From Verrucomicrobiota bacterium (lineage in GTDB: Bacteria > Verrucomicrobiota > Verrucomicrobiia > Chthoniobacterales > UBA6821): a stretch of DNA of 64,000 nt. The stretch is from positions 181,263 to 245,262 of the forward strand of contig JAIOPL010000002.1 of NCBI GenBank assembly GCA_021413925.1. Direction: 5' to 3'. Positions 48,897 through 57,071 of this stretch are shown one piece after another. Both the position numbers and the translations under genes were made by a program. Position 1 is the first letter of the stretch. Each line of letters opens with the position of its first letter. The notes under the pieces are model-generated. The model made no database searches. It saw only the letters and a program-made list of their open reading frames with translations, and was not told the DNA's origin.

Positions 48897-49622
48897 TCAG
48901 ATATCGAGAGCGAGGAAATCGCGGACGAAAGCGTTGGATACGCCTGAACGGATTTCCTCTGGCGTGCCTATTTTTTGGATGCTGCCCTTGTCAAAGATCA
49001 CGACGCGGTCAGCCACTTCGAAGGCTTCTTCCTGATCGTGGGTTACAAAGAGGCTGGTTAGCCGGGTTCGTTCGTGGAACTCGCCAAGCCAGGTGCGGAG
49101 TTCCCGACGGACCTTGGCATCAAGCGCCCCGAAAGGTTCATCCAGTAAGAGAACCTTGGGCTCCACAGCCAGGGCCCGCGCGAAGGCTATGCGCTGGCGT
49201 TGTCCTCCCGAGAGTTGCACAGGAAAGCGGTTCTCCAGACCCGAGAGCTGGATCGTCTCCAGCAGGGAGAGGACGCGTTCGCGGATCTTTTCTTTAGTAA
49301 GGCGTTTGGCCCGCGGAGCAACGCGCAGTCCGAAAGCGATATTCTCGAAAATGGTCATGTGGTTGAAGAGGGCGTAGCTCTGGAAGACAAATCCGGCCTT
49401 CCTTTCGTTGGCGCTCTTCATGGTCACGTTCTCCCCCTCGAAGAAGATCTCCCCCTTCTCCGCAAACTCGAGTCCTGCAATGAGTCGGAGTAGGGTTGTC
49501 TTCCCCGAGCCGCTGGGACCGAGGAAAGCGACCATTTCGCCGGTCTCTATCTTCAGACTGACGTCATTAACTGCGGGAAAGGCTCCGAAGCTCTTGGTGA
49601 GTGAGGTGATTTCGATGCTCAT
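48897..49622 (-). CDS. cysA: Sulfate/thiosulfate ABC transporter ATP-binding protein (short form)
   Basis: Energises sulfate import with CysT, CysW and Sbp. The 241 residues contain Walker [13 protein letters not shown], signature [15 protein letters not shown], Walker [13 protein letters not shown] and the H-loop [10 protein letters not shown]. The protein stops where the usual C-terminal TOBE-type regulatory domain (about 100 residues in well-studied CysA) would start, so control by that domain is missing. It is last in the six-gene operon that starts at 53769. Confidence 0.9.
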   Translation of the reverse strand: MSIEITSLTKSFGAFPAVNDVSLKIETGEMVAFLGPSGSGKTTLLRLIAGLEFAEKGEIFFEGENVTMKSANERKAGFVFQSYALFNHMTIFENIAFGLRVAPRAKRLTKEKIRERVLSLLETIQLSGLENRFPVQLSGGQRQRIAFARALAVEPKVLLLDEPFGALDAKVRRELRTWLGEFHERTRLTSLFVTHDQEEAFEVADRVVIFDKGSIQKIGTPEEIRSGVSNAFVRDFLALDI

Positions 49623-49683
49623 CGGAAAGTTAGGTAATGGGGACTAGGTGATAGGTGATGGGGAAGAAGACCTCGGTGTCCGG

Positions 49684-50613
49684 TTATGGATGGAGGGTTT
49701 CAATCGTGGTTTCGAGCAATGAGCGCTGGCCAGCCTCAAACTGGCGCCTGTTCTTCCATTCGGCGAGTGTCTTGAGGCTCAGGGTGAGAAGGGCTAGAAG
49801 CGAGAGTGCGGAAGCCACTGCAAAGGCTTGAGGGAAGAGGTAGTCGTTGTAGAGGCGTTCGATCTCCAGAGGCATAGTGTTAGTCTTGCCGCTGATCTTG
49901 GCGGAGACAACGCTCACGGCGCCGAATTCCCCCATGGCACGGGCATTACAGAGGATGACCCCGTAGAAAAGCCCCCAGCGTATCTTGGGAAGGGTGATCC
50001 TGCGCAGGATCTGGAGGCCGCTTGCCCCGAGTGTGAGGGCCGCCTCTTCCTCTTCGACTCCCTGAGCCTGCATAAGTGGAATGAGGCTGCGTGCCACGAA
50101 GGGGAAGGTCACAAAGGTGGTTGCGAGCACCATGCCCGGCAGCGCGAAGATGATCTTGATGTCATGCGCCTGCAGCCACGGTCCGAAGTACCCGCGCCGT
50201 CCGTAGAGAAGAACGTAGATGAGACCGCCGATCACCGGTGACACCCAGAGGGGGAGATCAATGAGGGCAAGCAGGACTTGACGCCCTGTGAAGCGGTAGC
50301 GAGTGATGGCCCAGGCGGCTGCGATCCCGAAGGCGGTATTTGCCGGAACAGTGATGAGCGCCACGATGAGGGTCATCCAGATTGAGTGGAGGATGTCGTG
50401 ATCGGTGAAAGCCTCCTTCAAGACATCAATCCCTTTTGCCAAGGCTCCCTGAAAGACGACGAGCAGCGGAAGAAACAAAAAGAAAAAGAAAAAGAGCGCC
50501 ACGATCCCAATGACGACCCGACGAACCCAGAGAGGTTCTGCCGTAGCACGGACAGCGTTGTCTGCCCTGCGGTCGCTACCGGGAGGATTGCGAAAATCGA
50601 TGAAGCTAGCCAT
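49684..50613 (-). CDS. cysW: Sulfate ABC transporter permease CysW
   Basis: One of two inner-membrane permeases of sulfate import. The 309 residues hold six hydrophobic segments, an N-terminal cytoplasmic tail and the EAA-loop segment EEEEAALTLGASGLQILRRI (permease coupling helix), with ARAMGEFGAVSVVSAKISGK near the C-terminal side, typical of CysW. It pairs with CysT, 19 bp upstream. Confidence 0.92.
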   Translation of the reverse strand: MASFIDFRNPPGSDRRADNAVRATAEPLWVRRVVIGIVALFFFFFLFLPLLVVFQGALAKGIDVLKEAFTDHDILHSIWMTLIVALITVPANTAFGIAAAWAITRYRFTGRQVLLALIDLPLWVSPVIGGLIYVLLYGRRGYFGPWLQAHDIKIIFALPGMVLATTFVTFPFVARSLIPLMQAQGVEEEEAALTLGASGLQILRRITLPKIRWGLFYGVILCNARAMGEFGAVSVVSAKISGKTNTMPLEIERLYNDYLFPQAFAVASALSLLALLTLSLKTLAEWKNRRQFEAGQRSLLETTIETLHP

Positions 50614-50632
50614 GGCGCTGGACGAGTTGTGC

Positions 50633-51460
50633 TTAGGCGAGTTTGCGGAAGCGGTTGCCCCAGGTCTGTAGTCTGTTTCCGATTAGGACGATGACGAGAG
50701 AGGCAAGAAGCATGGTGAAGCCAAGTGCCGCCGCTCCCGTGTAGTCATACTGCTCGAGTTTCTGAAAGATCATCAGTGGGGTGATTTCCGTCTGAAAGGG
50801 GATATTCCCTGAGATAAAGACGATGGATCCGTATTCTCCGACAGCACGGCCGTACGACATGATGATCCCGGTAAAGAGCGCCGGGAGTAGGGGAGGGAGA
50901 ATGACGTAGCGGATCGTCTGCCAGCGGTTGGCACCCAAGCAGGCTGCAGCCTCTTCGACATCAGCGGAGAGATCCTCGATAACGGGTTGGACGGCGCGAA
51001 CGACAAAGGGAAATCCGATGAAAATCATGGCGATCAGGACGCCTGCAGGAGCAAAGGCAATCTTGATGCCCAGTGGCTCCAGATATTGCCCGAGCCACTC
51101 GCTTGGCGAATAGAGGGCGGTCAGCGCGATACCCGCCACGGCTGTGGGCAGAGCGAAGGGGAGATCGGTTGCCGCTTCCAGCAGACGACGACCTGGAAAG
51201 TCGTATCGTGCGAAGATCCAAGCTGCCAGGAATCCAAAGACGCCATTGATGAGGGCCGCGATGAAGGAGATCCCGAAGCTGACCCGATACGTGGCGACGA
51301 CTTCGGGATCGGTGACTGTTTCCCAAAAATGCTCCCACCCCCCAGAAGCCGTCTTGCCAACTAAAGCCGCCAGTGGAAGGAGGACCAGGAGTGAGACCCA
51401 GGTGACGGTCCACCCCACGCTTGTCCGGAAGCCGGGCAGGACATGTTTCTTCTTGGCCAT
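50633..51460 (-). CDS. cysT: Sulfate ABC transporter permease CysT/CysU
   Basis: Second permease of the sulfate importer, 275 residues, six hydrophobic segments. The coupling-helix EAA-like loop is VEEAAACLGANRWQTIRYV and the C-terminal part has SYGRAVGEYGSIVFISGNIP, both characteristic. It follows the M14-like gene by 56 bp, with no terminator seen between. Confidence 0.92.
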   Translation of the reverse strand: MAKKKHVLPGFRTSVGWTVTWVSLLVLLPLAALVGKTASGGWEHFWETVTDPEVVATYRVSFGISFIAALINGVFGFLAAWIFARYDFPGRRLLEAATDLPFALPTAVAGIALTALYSPSEWLGQYLEPLGIKIAFAPAGVLIAMIFIGFPFVVRAVQPVIEDLSADVEEAAACLGANRWQTIRYVILPPLLPALFTGIIMSYGRAVGEYGSIVFISGNIPFQTEITPLMIFQKLEQYDYTGAAALGFTMLLASLVIVLIGNRLQTWGNRFRKLA

Positions 51461-51516
51461 GGTAAAATAAAATCGAATAACGTAACAACAGATCGTCTTT
51501 AGCGAACGATCCTTCC

Positions 51517-52347
51517 TTAAATATCCATTCCCTGCGAGCTGATTTGAGGAAAAAGGTGCAGGATTTCCTTCAGGGCTGCCAAGTGGGCATCTACTTGAAG
51601 TCCGAAAGGTGCATGATGGGGGGTCTCAAAGATGATTTCGACCGGTTTGGGGTGCTGGTCAGGAGGAGCAGATAAGATTCCTTTGTATCCCCCTGTGATG
51701 ATTGAGTAATCCGCCTGATGTGTGTCAATTTCGGGGCGGATATCCCTCGGAAGGATGGAGGATGCAGCCTGGAGCGCCGGCTCCAGAAGATGGCGGGTGA
51801 GGGTGCTCCCGTTTACGTAGCCATAGATCCCTTCGCTGGTGTCGTCGGTGTGGAGAGCAATGATCGCATCGAAGGCTTTGGCTCTGAGCTCCTGCTCTAA
51901 CAGACGCACTTCCGCTTCTTCCTCGTGTTCTGCCTCGCCCCAGAAACAGCGGTTCAAATCCTTGCCGGATTCGCCCTCACGGCGGTTCGCATTGAATCCC
52001 CAAGGGTTGCAAACAGGGTAGACGTAGATCTCGTGGAAGCGTCCCAGATCGGCCTCTTGGCTTAGGTGATGGAGGATCTGGAGTGCAGCCACCACGCCGG
52101 AGGGCTCATCTCCATGAATGCCGGCAAAGATGCCGATCCGGTAGACCGGCTTGCCGGAAGGATCCGAGCACCGGTATCGGGGGAGTGTGCGTCCGCCCGG
52201 TGCTTCCTGGAGATGAAGTGCTTCAAGGTGTGGGCTCCTTCCTGCAAGTTGATCACCGTAGTGTAAAATCGAGCGGGTCCGATCGCCTAGATGCGGAATA
52301 TCAGAGCTATACTCAGGAATTGATGGATCCGTGAGGATCATAAGCAT
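51517..52347 (-). CDS. M14-family (aspartoacylase/succinylglutamate desuccinylase-like) hydrolase
   Basis: A 276-residue zinc hydrolase with no signal peptide. Metal ligands H78 and E81 are in FAGIHGDEPSG, the third, H166, in IIALHTDDT; DLNRCFWG and the C-terminal catalytic E241 in IIFETPHHAPF follow. The family removes acyl groups from amino acids or cleaves amide bonds. It sits between sbp and cysT within the sulfate operon, where such a gene is not usual, so a role with a sulfur-containing amide is possible. The ATG at 52347 (or 52341) is chosen because the upstream frame overlaps sbp. Confidence 0.82.
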   Translation of the reverse strand: MLMILTDPSIPEYSSDIPHLGDRTRSILHYGDQLAGRSPHLEALHLQEAPGGRTLPRYRCSDPSGKPVYRIGIFAGIHGDEPSGVVAALQILHHLSQEADLGRFHEIYVYPVCNPWGFNANRREGESGKDLNRCFWGEAEHEEEAEVRLLEQELRAKAFDAIIALHTDDTSEGIYGYVNGSTLTRHLLEPALQAASSILPRDIRPEIDTHQADYSIITGGYKGILSAPPDQHPKPVEIIFETPHHAPFGLQVDAHLAALKEILHLFPQISSQGMDI

Positions 52348-52388
52348 CCGCCCAAAGTCCCAAAGGCCCCTGGGTCCCTTGGGAATCC

Positions 52389-53420
52389 TTACTTGCGGGC
52401 TCCTTTGATGATCTGGTCGAAGGTTCCCCTGTCGGAGAAGAAGGTCTTCTGAGCTTTTGACCAACCACCAAAGTCAGCAATGCTGGTGAGTGTCAGGTTC
52501 TTGAACTGTCCTGCGTACTTGGCCTTGGCTGCTGGGTCGATGGGGCGGTAGAAGTTTCTGCCAATGATGTCCTGGCCCTCAGGAGTATAGAGGTACTCAA
52601 GATAGGCGGTAGCCTGCTTGCGTGTATTTTTGGCATCTACATTGGCATCGATCACGGCGACAGGGGGCTCCGCTAAGATGCTAATGGATGGGGTAATGAT
52701 CTCGTAGTCGGGATTCTTCTTTTTGATGAGAAGCGCCTCGTTCTCCCAATTGATGGAAACGTCACCCTGCTTCCGCTCAGTGAAGGCGATGGTTCCTGCG
52801 CGTGCTGCTGCGGGTAAGCCGTTCTTGAGGGCATTCTTGTAGATCTTGCTGACGAACTCTCGGGTCTTTGTCTCGTCGCCACCGAACTTCTTCAAGGCAT
52901 AGGACCATGCCGCGAGGAAGTTCCAGCGGGCGCCGCCACCGGTTTTCGGATTGGGGGTGACGATGGAGACGTCATCACGGATCAGGTCATCCCAGTCCTT
53001 GATGTTCTTTGGGTTTCCCTTGCGGACGATGAGAACGATCGTGGAGGTGTAGGGAGAGCTGTTGTGCGGAAGTCGGGACTGCCAGTCCTTTGCAAGGAGT
53101 GGTTTGTCAAATGCGCCGGTGCTCCCCTTCTCTCGGATAGCGTCGATATCATAGGCGAGAGCCAAGGTGGCGACGTCGGCATCACCTCCGTCCTGGATGA
53201 GTCGTGACTGGGAGCCAGACCCACCGTGTGAGGTGGCGATTGTCACATCCTCGCCAGTCTGTTTTTTCCAATGAGAGGCAAATGCCTTGTTGAACTCTGT
53301 GTAGAGCTCGCGAGTCGGGTCATAACTCACATTCAGGAGTTCCACGCTGGCATGGAGACTATGTAAAGCCAGAGTCCCCAGCAGTGCAGCAATGAGGGTG
53401 AGGTTCTTTTTCTTGTTCAT
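52389..53420 (-). CDS. sbp: Sulfate-binding periplasmic protein
   Basis: Captures sulfate in the periplasm for CysTWA. The 343 residues start with a signal peptide (KKNLTLIAALLGTLALHSLH) and show the family's segments LLNVSYDPTRELYTEFN, TIATSHGGSGSQSR, GDADVATLALAYDIDA, NPKTGGGARWNFLAAW and NFYRPIDP. The start at 53420 (MNKKKN) gives a proper signal peptide; the frame extends to 53519 into the upstream gene. The leader is A/C-rich. Thiosulfate specificity (CysP) cannot be excluded. Confidence 0.93.
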   Translation of the reverse strand: MNKKKNLTLIAALLGTLALHSLHASVELLNVSYDPTRELYTEFNKAFASHWKKQTGEDVTIATSHGGSGSQSRLIQDGGDADVATLALAYDIDAIREKGSTGAFDKPLLAKDWQSRLPHNSSPYTSTIVLIVRKGNPKNIKDWDDLIRDDVSIVTPNPKTGGGARWNFLAAWSYALKKFGGDETKTREFVSKIYKNALKNGLPAAARAGTIAFTERKQGDVSINWENEALLIKKKNPDYEIITPSISILAEPPVAVIDANVDAKNTRKQATAYLEYLYTPEGQDIIGRNFYRPIDPAAKAKYAGQFKNLTLTSIADFGGWSKAQKTFFSDRGTFDQIIKGARK

Positions 53421-53451
53421 GATCGTGGTGTTTATGTTGTGAATGATTGCG

Positions 53452-53769
53452 TTAGTCGGAGAGTGAGGCATCGCGGTCGACGTCAAGAATGTGACCATTT
53501 GAGGTTGCAGAGATTTCATACGTGGCGCTTTGGGAGAGGCCTTCTAGTTCGTAGATCTCTTTTTTCCCCTGATGAGTGAGATGTGCTTCATTGAGGTATA
53601 TTCCTGGGACGTGTGCATCAACTGAGGCGAGAACGGCCTCGGGGACTGCTGTTAAAGGAATTTTGATGGCTGCTGACTTGTTATAGGCGCGATGCTTGGG
53701 AGCCGAGACACTGCATCCGTTCATGGCAGAAAGGCCTATGAGAATCGTCGTTGGGATTATTTGCTTCAT
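53452..53769 (-). CDS. Small PepSY-like lipoprotein, first gene of the sulfate operon
   Basis: A 105-residue lipoprotein: signal peptide with lipobox-like SAMNGCS (Cys near residue 19), then a domain with VPEAVLASVDAHVPG and KKEIYELEGLSQSATYEISATSNGHILDVD (only parts shown), the strand pattern of PepSY-like modules. Its job is unknown. It lies 31 bp before sbp and just downstream of two GAC-N7-GTC dyads, with a TATATA -10 box whose predicted transcript start is ~18 nt from the ATG. Confidence 0.7.
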   Translation of the reverse strand: MKQIIPTTILIGLSAMNGCSVSAPKHRAYNKSAAIKIPLTAVPEAVLASVDAHVPGIYLNEAHLTHQGKKEIYELEGLSQSATYEISATSNGHILDVDRDASLSD

Positions 53770-53793
53770 CGGTCGTGGGTTTGCAAGGTTGCC

Positions 53794-53813
53794 TATATAC
53801 GACCTTATCAGTC
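53794..53813 (-). promoter_or_regulatory. -10 box and GAC-N7-GTC dyad of the sulfate operon
   Basis: On the minus strand GACTGATAAGGTC (53801-53813) is directly followed by GTATATA, giving a TATATA -10 (53794-53799) with the GGTCG arm abutting it. The dyad resembles the IscR type-1 core GACT-N5-AGTC in spacing. Such overlap fits repression. Confidence 0.65.
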
Positions 53814-53838
53814 ATGAATCACCCGTCAAGATAACGGC

Positions 53839-53851
53839 GACTATAAAAGTC
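53839..53851 (-). promoter_or_regulatory. Second, perfect GAC-N7-GTC dyad upstream of the sulfate operon
   Basis: CGACT-ATAAA-AGTCG on the plus strand is a perfect 5-bp-arm palindrome, 38 bp upstream of the first dyad. It has the same GACT...AGTC pattern as IscR type-1 sites. Followed by TTTTATT on the plus strand, it could alternatively be a very small hairpin terminator. Confidence 0.6.
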
Positions 53852-53940
53852 GTTTTATTCTGGGAGTACTAATCCCGCACAGGTCATTCAAAAACTGCGG
53901 TGCAAGCTCCGATGAGAAACTGCTGAAATTAAGATCTCAA

Positions 53941-54405
53941 CTAGATCCCTTCTCCGTCGAGTCCCTGAACCCGCTTGAGCTCTTCGCGTCCGACTGGGGG
54001 GGATTTCATGACATCAGCAAGGGTGGTCTGATCCATGAGATTGGCCACGAGATTCCTGGCGGTCAGCATGACTCTACGAAACCGGCAGGTCGATTCCTGA
54101 GTGCAGCGTTTGTAGTCGGTAACCGAAACGCAAGCGATCGGAGCGAGATAGCCGTCGAAGTGGCGAACGACCTCTCCCATGGTGATCTTTTCGGGAGCTC
54201 TGGCCAACTGGTAGCCGCCACGCTTCCCGGCCGTGCTGACTACCCATCCCTTTTCCTTAAGATCGAGCATGATGTGCTCGAGGAAGCGCTTTGGGACATC
54301 ATTGCGCCGTGCCAATTCAAGGATCGGGATCGGCGGGCTACCCCGATGCTCCACCAAGGTGAAAAGTGCCCTGAGGGCATAATCTGTACGCATCGAGAGC
54401 TGCAT
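53941..54405 (-). CDS. Rrf2-family transcriptional regulator with three-cysteine cluster site
   Basis: A 154-residue winged-helix regulator. MRTDYALRALFTLVEH is the Rrf2 helix start, with the wing TAGKRGGYQLARAPEKI; three cysteines C92, C101 and C107 sit where IscR has its [2Fe-2S] ligands (spacing slightly longer), so an Fe-S cofactor is likely. The -10 box ends only 7 nt before its ATG, so its mRNA is probably leaderless, and a GAC-N7-GTC dyad covers the promoter: autoregulation is inferred. The setting suggests it controls sulfur uptake and storage. Confidence 0.9.
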   Translation of the reverse strand: MQLSMRTDYALRALFTLVEHRGSPPIPILELARRNDVPKRFLEHIMLDLKEKGWVVSTAGKRGGYQLARAPEKITMGEVVRHFDGYLAPIACVSVTDYKRCTQESTCRFRRVMLTARNLVANLMDQTTLADVMKSPPVGREELKRVQGLDGEGI

Positions 54406-54412
54406 GGATAGT

Positions 54413-54434
54413 AATATACGCGACCGTAAGCGTC
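54413..54434 (-). promoter_or_regulatory. rrf2 promoter with GAC-N7-GTC dyad
   Basis: On the minus strand GACGCTTACGGTC (54422-54434) is followed by GCG and the -10 box TATATT (54413-54418). The gene's ATG is at 54403-54405. The arm GGTCG stands 2 nt before the -10 box, as at the other promoters of this locus. Confidence 0.65.
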
Positions 54435-54528
54435 GGGGAAAGACGCAAGATGGGTTGAAGGGTTAAAGGATCGATCGTATCTCCCTTTTTAACTTTTTTA
54501 ACGGCCCAACGCTTCAGCTTCACACCCC

Positions 54529-55476
54529 TCAGATCATGAAGTCGATTTCGTCCTCGTGGAGCTGCACCGTGACGGTCTCTTTCTTTTGCCCGTTACGCTT
54601 GTCGAGGCGGCTCTGGATCTGTTCTCCACGGACCAGCAGAGTGTCGGGGGCAACGCTCTTCATCAGAAACACATTGGCTCCGATCGTGCTACGTGCCCCG
54701 ATCGTCGTGTCTCCTCCCAGGATAATGCCATTGGGATAGATTGTGACGTCATCCTCGACATGGGGATGACGCTTTAGTCCCTTAACAATGGCTCCCCCTT
54801 CGTCCTTTTGGAAGCTGCGTGCACCAAGCGTCACTCCATGATAGAGTTTCACCCGATTTCCGATCACGCAGGTCTCCCCGATAACGACTCCGGTGCCATG
54901 GTCAATGAAGAAGTGAGAGCCAATAGCGGCACCGGGGTGGATATCGATACCGGTACGGCTGTGAGCCCATTCGGTCATCATTCGGGGGAGAAGCGGGACA
55001 TTCTCCCTGTAGAGGAGATTGGCCACACGCTGGATGGCGACCGCTTCCAGACCTGGATAAGCCAGAACGATCTCTTCGAGACTGCGTGCCGCTGGGTCAC
55101 CTGCGTAGGCGGCCTCGACGTCTGTTTTGAGTAGGGCACGAACACCGGGAATGCCTACGAAGAAGCGCCCTGTGATGTCACTCGCTTTTTTCCTGAGTTC
55201 ATCGTCGGAGGTATTGGCCTCGCGTAGGCTGACGGTGATCGCCGAATCCAGTTGGTCTGCGATCTTGTCGATGATCTCCTGCGCCGCACCGGGCAACTTC
55301 TCAGAGGAGACGGCCTCATCGGAGAAAAAGCCAGGAAAGAGTAGGTGCAGAAGGTCCTCGCTGAGCGTGGCAACAGCGTTTTTCGAAGGAAGATTCGACC
55401 GGTCGACATGGTTGATACCTCCACTCTCCCGGTAGGAATCGAGGATCGGCTGGAGCAGGTGCTTCCGGGAGTTCAT
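54529..55476 (-). CDS. cysE: Serine O-acetyltransferase
   Basis: Makes O-acetylserine for CysK. The 315-residue protein has an N-terminal helical domain (~1-170) and a C-terminal left-handed hexapeptide helix with DIHPGAAIGSHFFIDHGTG, VVIGETCVIGNRVKLYHGVT and RHPHVEDDVTIYPNGIILGG. The extended N-terminus and tail resemble the EpsC-type enzymes found next to family 2A encapsulins. Start at 55476 (MNSRKH) since the frame upstream carries relic sequence. It is 123 bp before rrf2 on the same strand. Confidence 0.92.
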   Translation of the reverse strand: MNSRKHLLQPILDSYRESGGINHVDRSNLPSKNAVATLSEDLLHLLFPGFFSDEAVSSEKLPGAAQEIIDKIADQLDSAITVSLREANTSDDELRKKASDITGRFFVGIPGVRALLKTDVEAAYAGDPAARSLEEIVLAYPGLEAVAIQRVANLLYRENVPLLPRMMTEWAHSRTGIDIHPGAAIGSHFFIDHGTGVVIGETCVIGNRVKLYHGVTLGARSFQKDEGGAIVKGLKRHPHVEDDVTIYPNGIILGGDTTIGARSTIGANVFLMKSVAPDTLLVRGEQIQSRLDKRNGQKKETVTVQLHEDEIDFMI

Positions 55477-55485
55477 CCTTCTCAC

Positions 55486-55537
55486 CTTATCGGTTTCGGG
55501 TTGCCCGTGCCAGCAAAAGCCCCCTTGTGCACCAGTC
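55486..55537 (-). pseudogene. Relic of a second rhodanese/DUF2892 gene end
   Basis: On the minus strand this encodes DWCTRGLLLARATRNR and a stop, matching DWCGMGLLLARAPWNR and stop at the end of the rhodanese gene (56535-56586). The two 52-bp stretches agree at 41 of 52 positions without gaps. The frame has a stop shortly upstream, so only the tail remains, in the cysE leader. Confidence 0.6.
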
Positions 55538-55662
55538 AGCGTATTCAAGCAAGGCATGGCGGACGTTTGACACGGCTTCTGGCTGTGGCTATGAGGGATC
55601 ATTCCGAAACGCCATTGCGGCCTCTTCCTTTCAACCCTTCAAAATCATCCCTTCAAAATCTT

Positions 55663-56478
55663 ATGACAACTTCCAAAAATATACGGATGATGATCGCCGA
55701 TGTGGACGGCACTCTAGTTACTCAGGAAAAAGTTCTCACGGAGCGAGCCATAGCAGCAGTTCACAAACTCCATGATGCCGGCATTCTCTTTGCCGTCACA
55801 AGCGGTCGTCCCCCTCGCGGGATGTCGATGCTCATTGATCCCCTGAAGCTCACGACACCGATCTCGGGTTTCAACGGCGGGATTGTTGTCGATAGGGAGA
55901 TGAATGTCATCGATCAGAAGGTCATCCAGCAAGATCTCGTGAAACCGATGTTCAAGCTCCTCAAGTCGATGTCGCTTGATGTCTGGGTTTATCAGGGAGC
56001 CAAGTGGTATGTGGGTAATCGTAAGGCGCCTCATGTGGACCGTGAGGCTTGGACGGTGAAGTTCGAGCCACTGGTGGTGGATGATATCGAATCGATCACC
56101 GAGAACGTGGCGAAAATCGTCGGCGTGAGTGACGACCTAAGCTCGATTCAGGCTGCCACAGAAGCTGCCCATAAGGAATTCGGGTCACATGTTTCCGCAG
56201 AACCCTCGCAGCCCTACTACCTCGATATCACGCATCCCGAGGCTAACAAGGGCTCGACCGTCGAGTATCTCTCCGCCAAGTACAACATCCCCTCCTCCGC
56301 CATCGCTACGATCGGTGACATGCCGACCGATGTCCTGATGTTCGAGCGCTCCGGCGTGGGTATTGCTATGGGCAACGCGAAGCCCGATGTGCAAAAGGCG
56401 GCACGCGATGTCACTCTCTCCAACGAGCAGGAGGGCTTTGCCGTCGCCGTGGAGCGCTTTATTCTGGGATTGGGTTAG
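55663..56478 (+). CDS. Cof-type HAD-IIB phosphatase
   Basis: A 271-residue haloacid dehalogenase-superfamily phosphatase. Motif I is ADVDGTLVT, motif II TSGRPPRGM, motif III/IV KGSTVEYLSAKY (with the Lys) and IGDMPTDVLMF; the cap is of the C2B type. Substrates are probably sugar phosphates or nucleotide/cofactor phosphates. Start at 55663, with a C/T-rich leader. It is on the opposite strand to the sulfur genes and splits cysE from the encapsulin operon, so a sulfur role is not implied. Confidence 0.9.
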   Translation: MTTSKNIRMMIADVDGTLVTQEKVLTERAIAAVHKLHDAGILFAVTSGRPPRGMSMLIDPLKLTTPISGFNGGIVVDREMNVIDQKVIQQDLVKPMFKLLKSMSLDVWVYQGAKWYVGNRKAPHVDREAWTVKFEPLVVDDIESITENVAKIVGVSDDLSSIQAATEAAHKEFGSHVSAEPSQPYYLDITHPEANKGSTVEYLSAKYNIPSSAIATIGDMPTDVLMFERSGVGIAMGNAKPDVQKAARDVTLSNEQEGFAVAVERFILGLG

Positions 56479-56535
56479 AAGAGCGCCCAAATCAACTATC
56501 CCTAGCAATTCTTTAAGAGGCGTTTCGGCTCTCTC

Positions 56536-57060
56536 TTATCGGTTCCAAGGTGCGCGTGCCAGAAGAAGCCCCATGCCGCACCAGTCCGTGATGCCTGCAA
56601 AGATAAGTCCACCACCTACGAATGCTGAAAGGCCGAAGAATGCGTGATTCAGCAGAAATCCAAGAATCACACCTAGAAGAACGAAGCTGCCTGCACCAAT
56701 CCGGACCTGTCGCTCGATACTGATGGTTTTGCGGCCTGTTCCCTCAATGGGGAGCCCAGAGGAAGCCCATGCCTCAGTTCCTCCCTCGATCACATGAACA
56801 TCCGCAAAGCCATGTCCCTGCAACTTGGTCGCGGCAATTGCTGCACGACCTCCCTTCTCGCAGAGGAGGAGAATCGGAGCATTCTTCGGAAGAGATTCGG
56901 TGAAGGCATCGAGTGTATCCAGCGGAATGTTGCTAGCCCCGAGCGCTCTCCGGGCGGAGAACTCCGAGGGGGTGCGAACATCGAGCAGTATCGAAGAGTT
57001 GTTTCCTGTGGCGATCTCGCGTGCCTTGTGGGGCGAAACGATGGGAATAGTGTTACTCAT
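56536..57060 (-). CDS. Rhodanese-like sulfurtransferase with DUF2892 membrane tail (YgaP-like)
   Basis: A 174-residue inner-membrane sulfurtransferase. The N-terminal rhodanese domain (about 5-110) has DVRTPSEFSARRALGASNIP and the persulfide Cys C67 in LLLCEKGGR. Two hydrophobic segments follow (about 122-140 and 145-160), as in YgaP. It probably passes sulfane sulfur to or from the cysteine desulfurase. It is third in the encapsulin operon, 11 bp after the desulfurase gene. Confidence 0.9.
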   Translation of the reverse strand: MSNTIPIVSPHKAREIATGNNSSILLDVRTPSEFSARRALGASNIPLDTLDAFTESLPKNAPILLLCEKGGRAAIAATKLQGHGFADVHVIEGGTEAWASSGLPIEGTGRKTISIERQVRIGAGSFVLLGVILGFLLNHAFFGLSAFVGGGLIFAGITDWCGMGLLLARAPWNR

Positions 57061-57071
57061 TAAAGAGGCGT

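Noticed and set aside
53770..53940. SAM or other sulfur riboswitch before the sulfate operon
   Set aside because: The expected leader is ~18 nt, too short, and no riboswitch-like paired helices are visible; dyads fit protein binding better.
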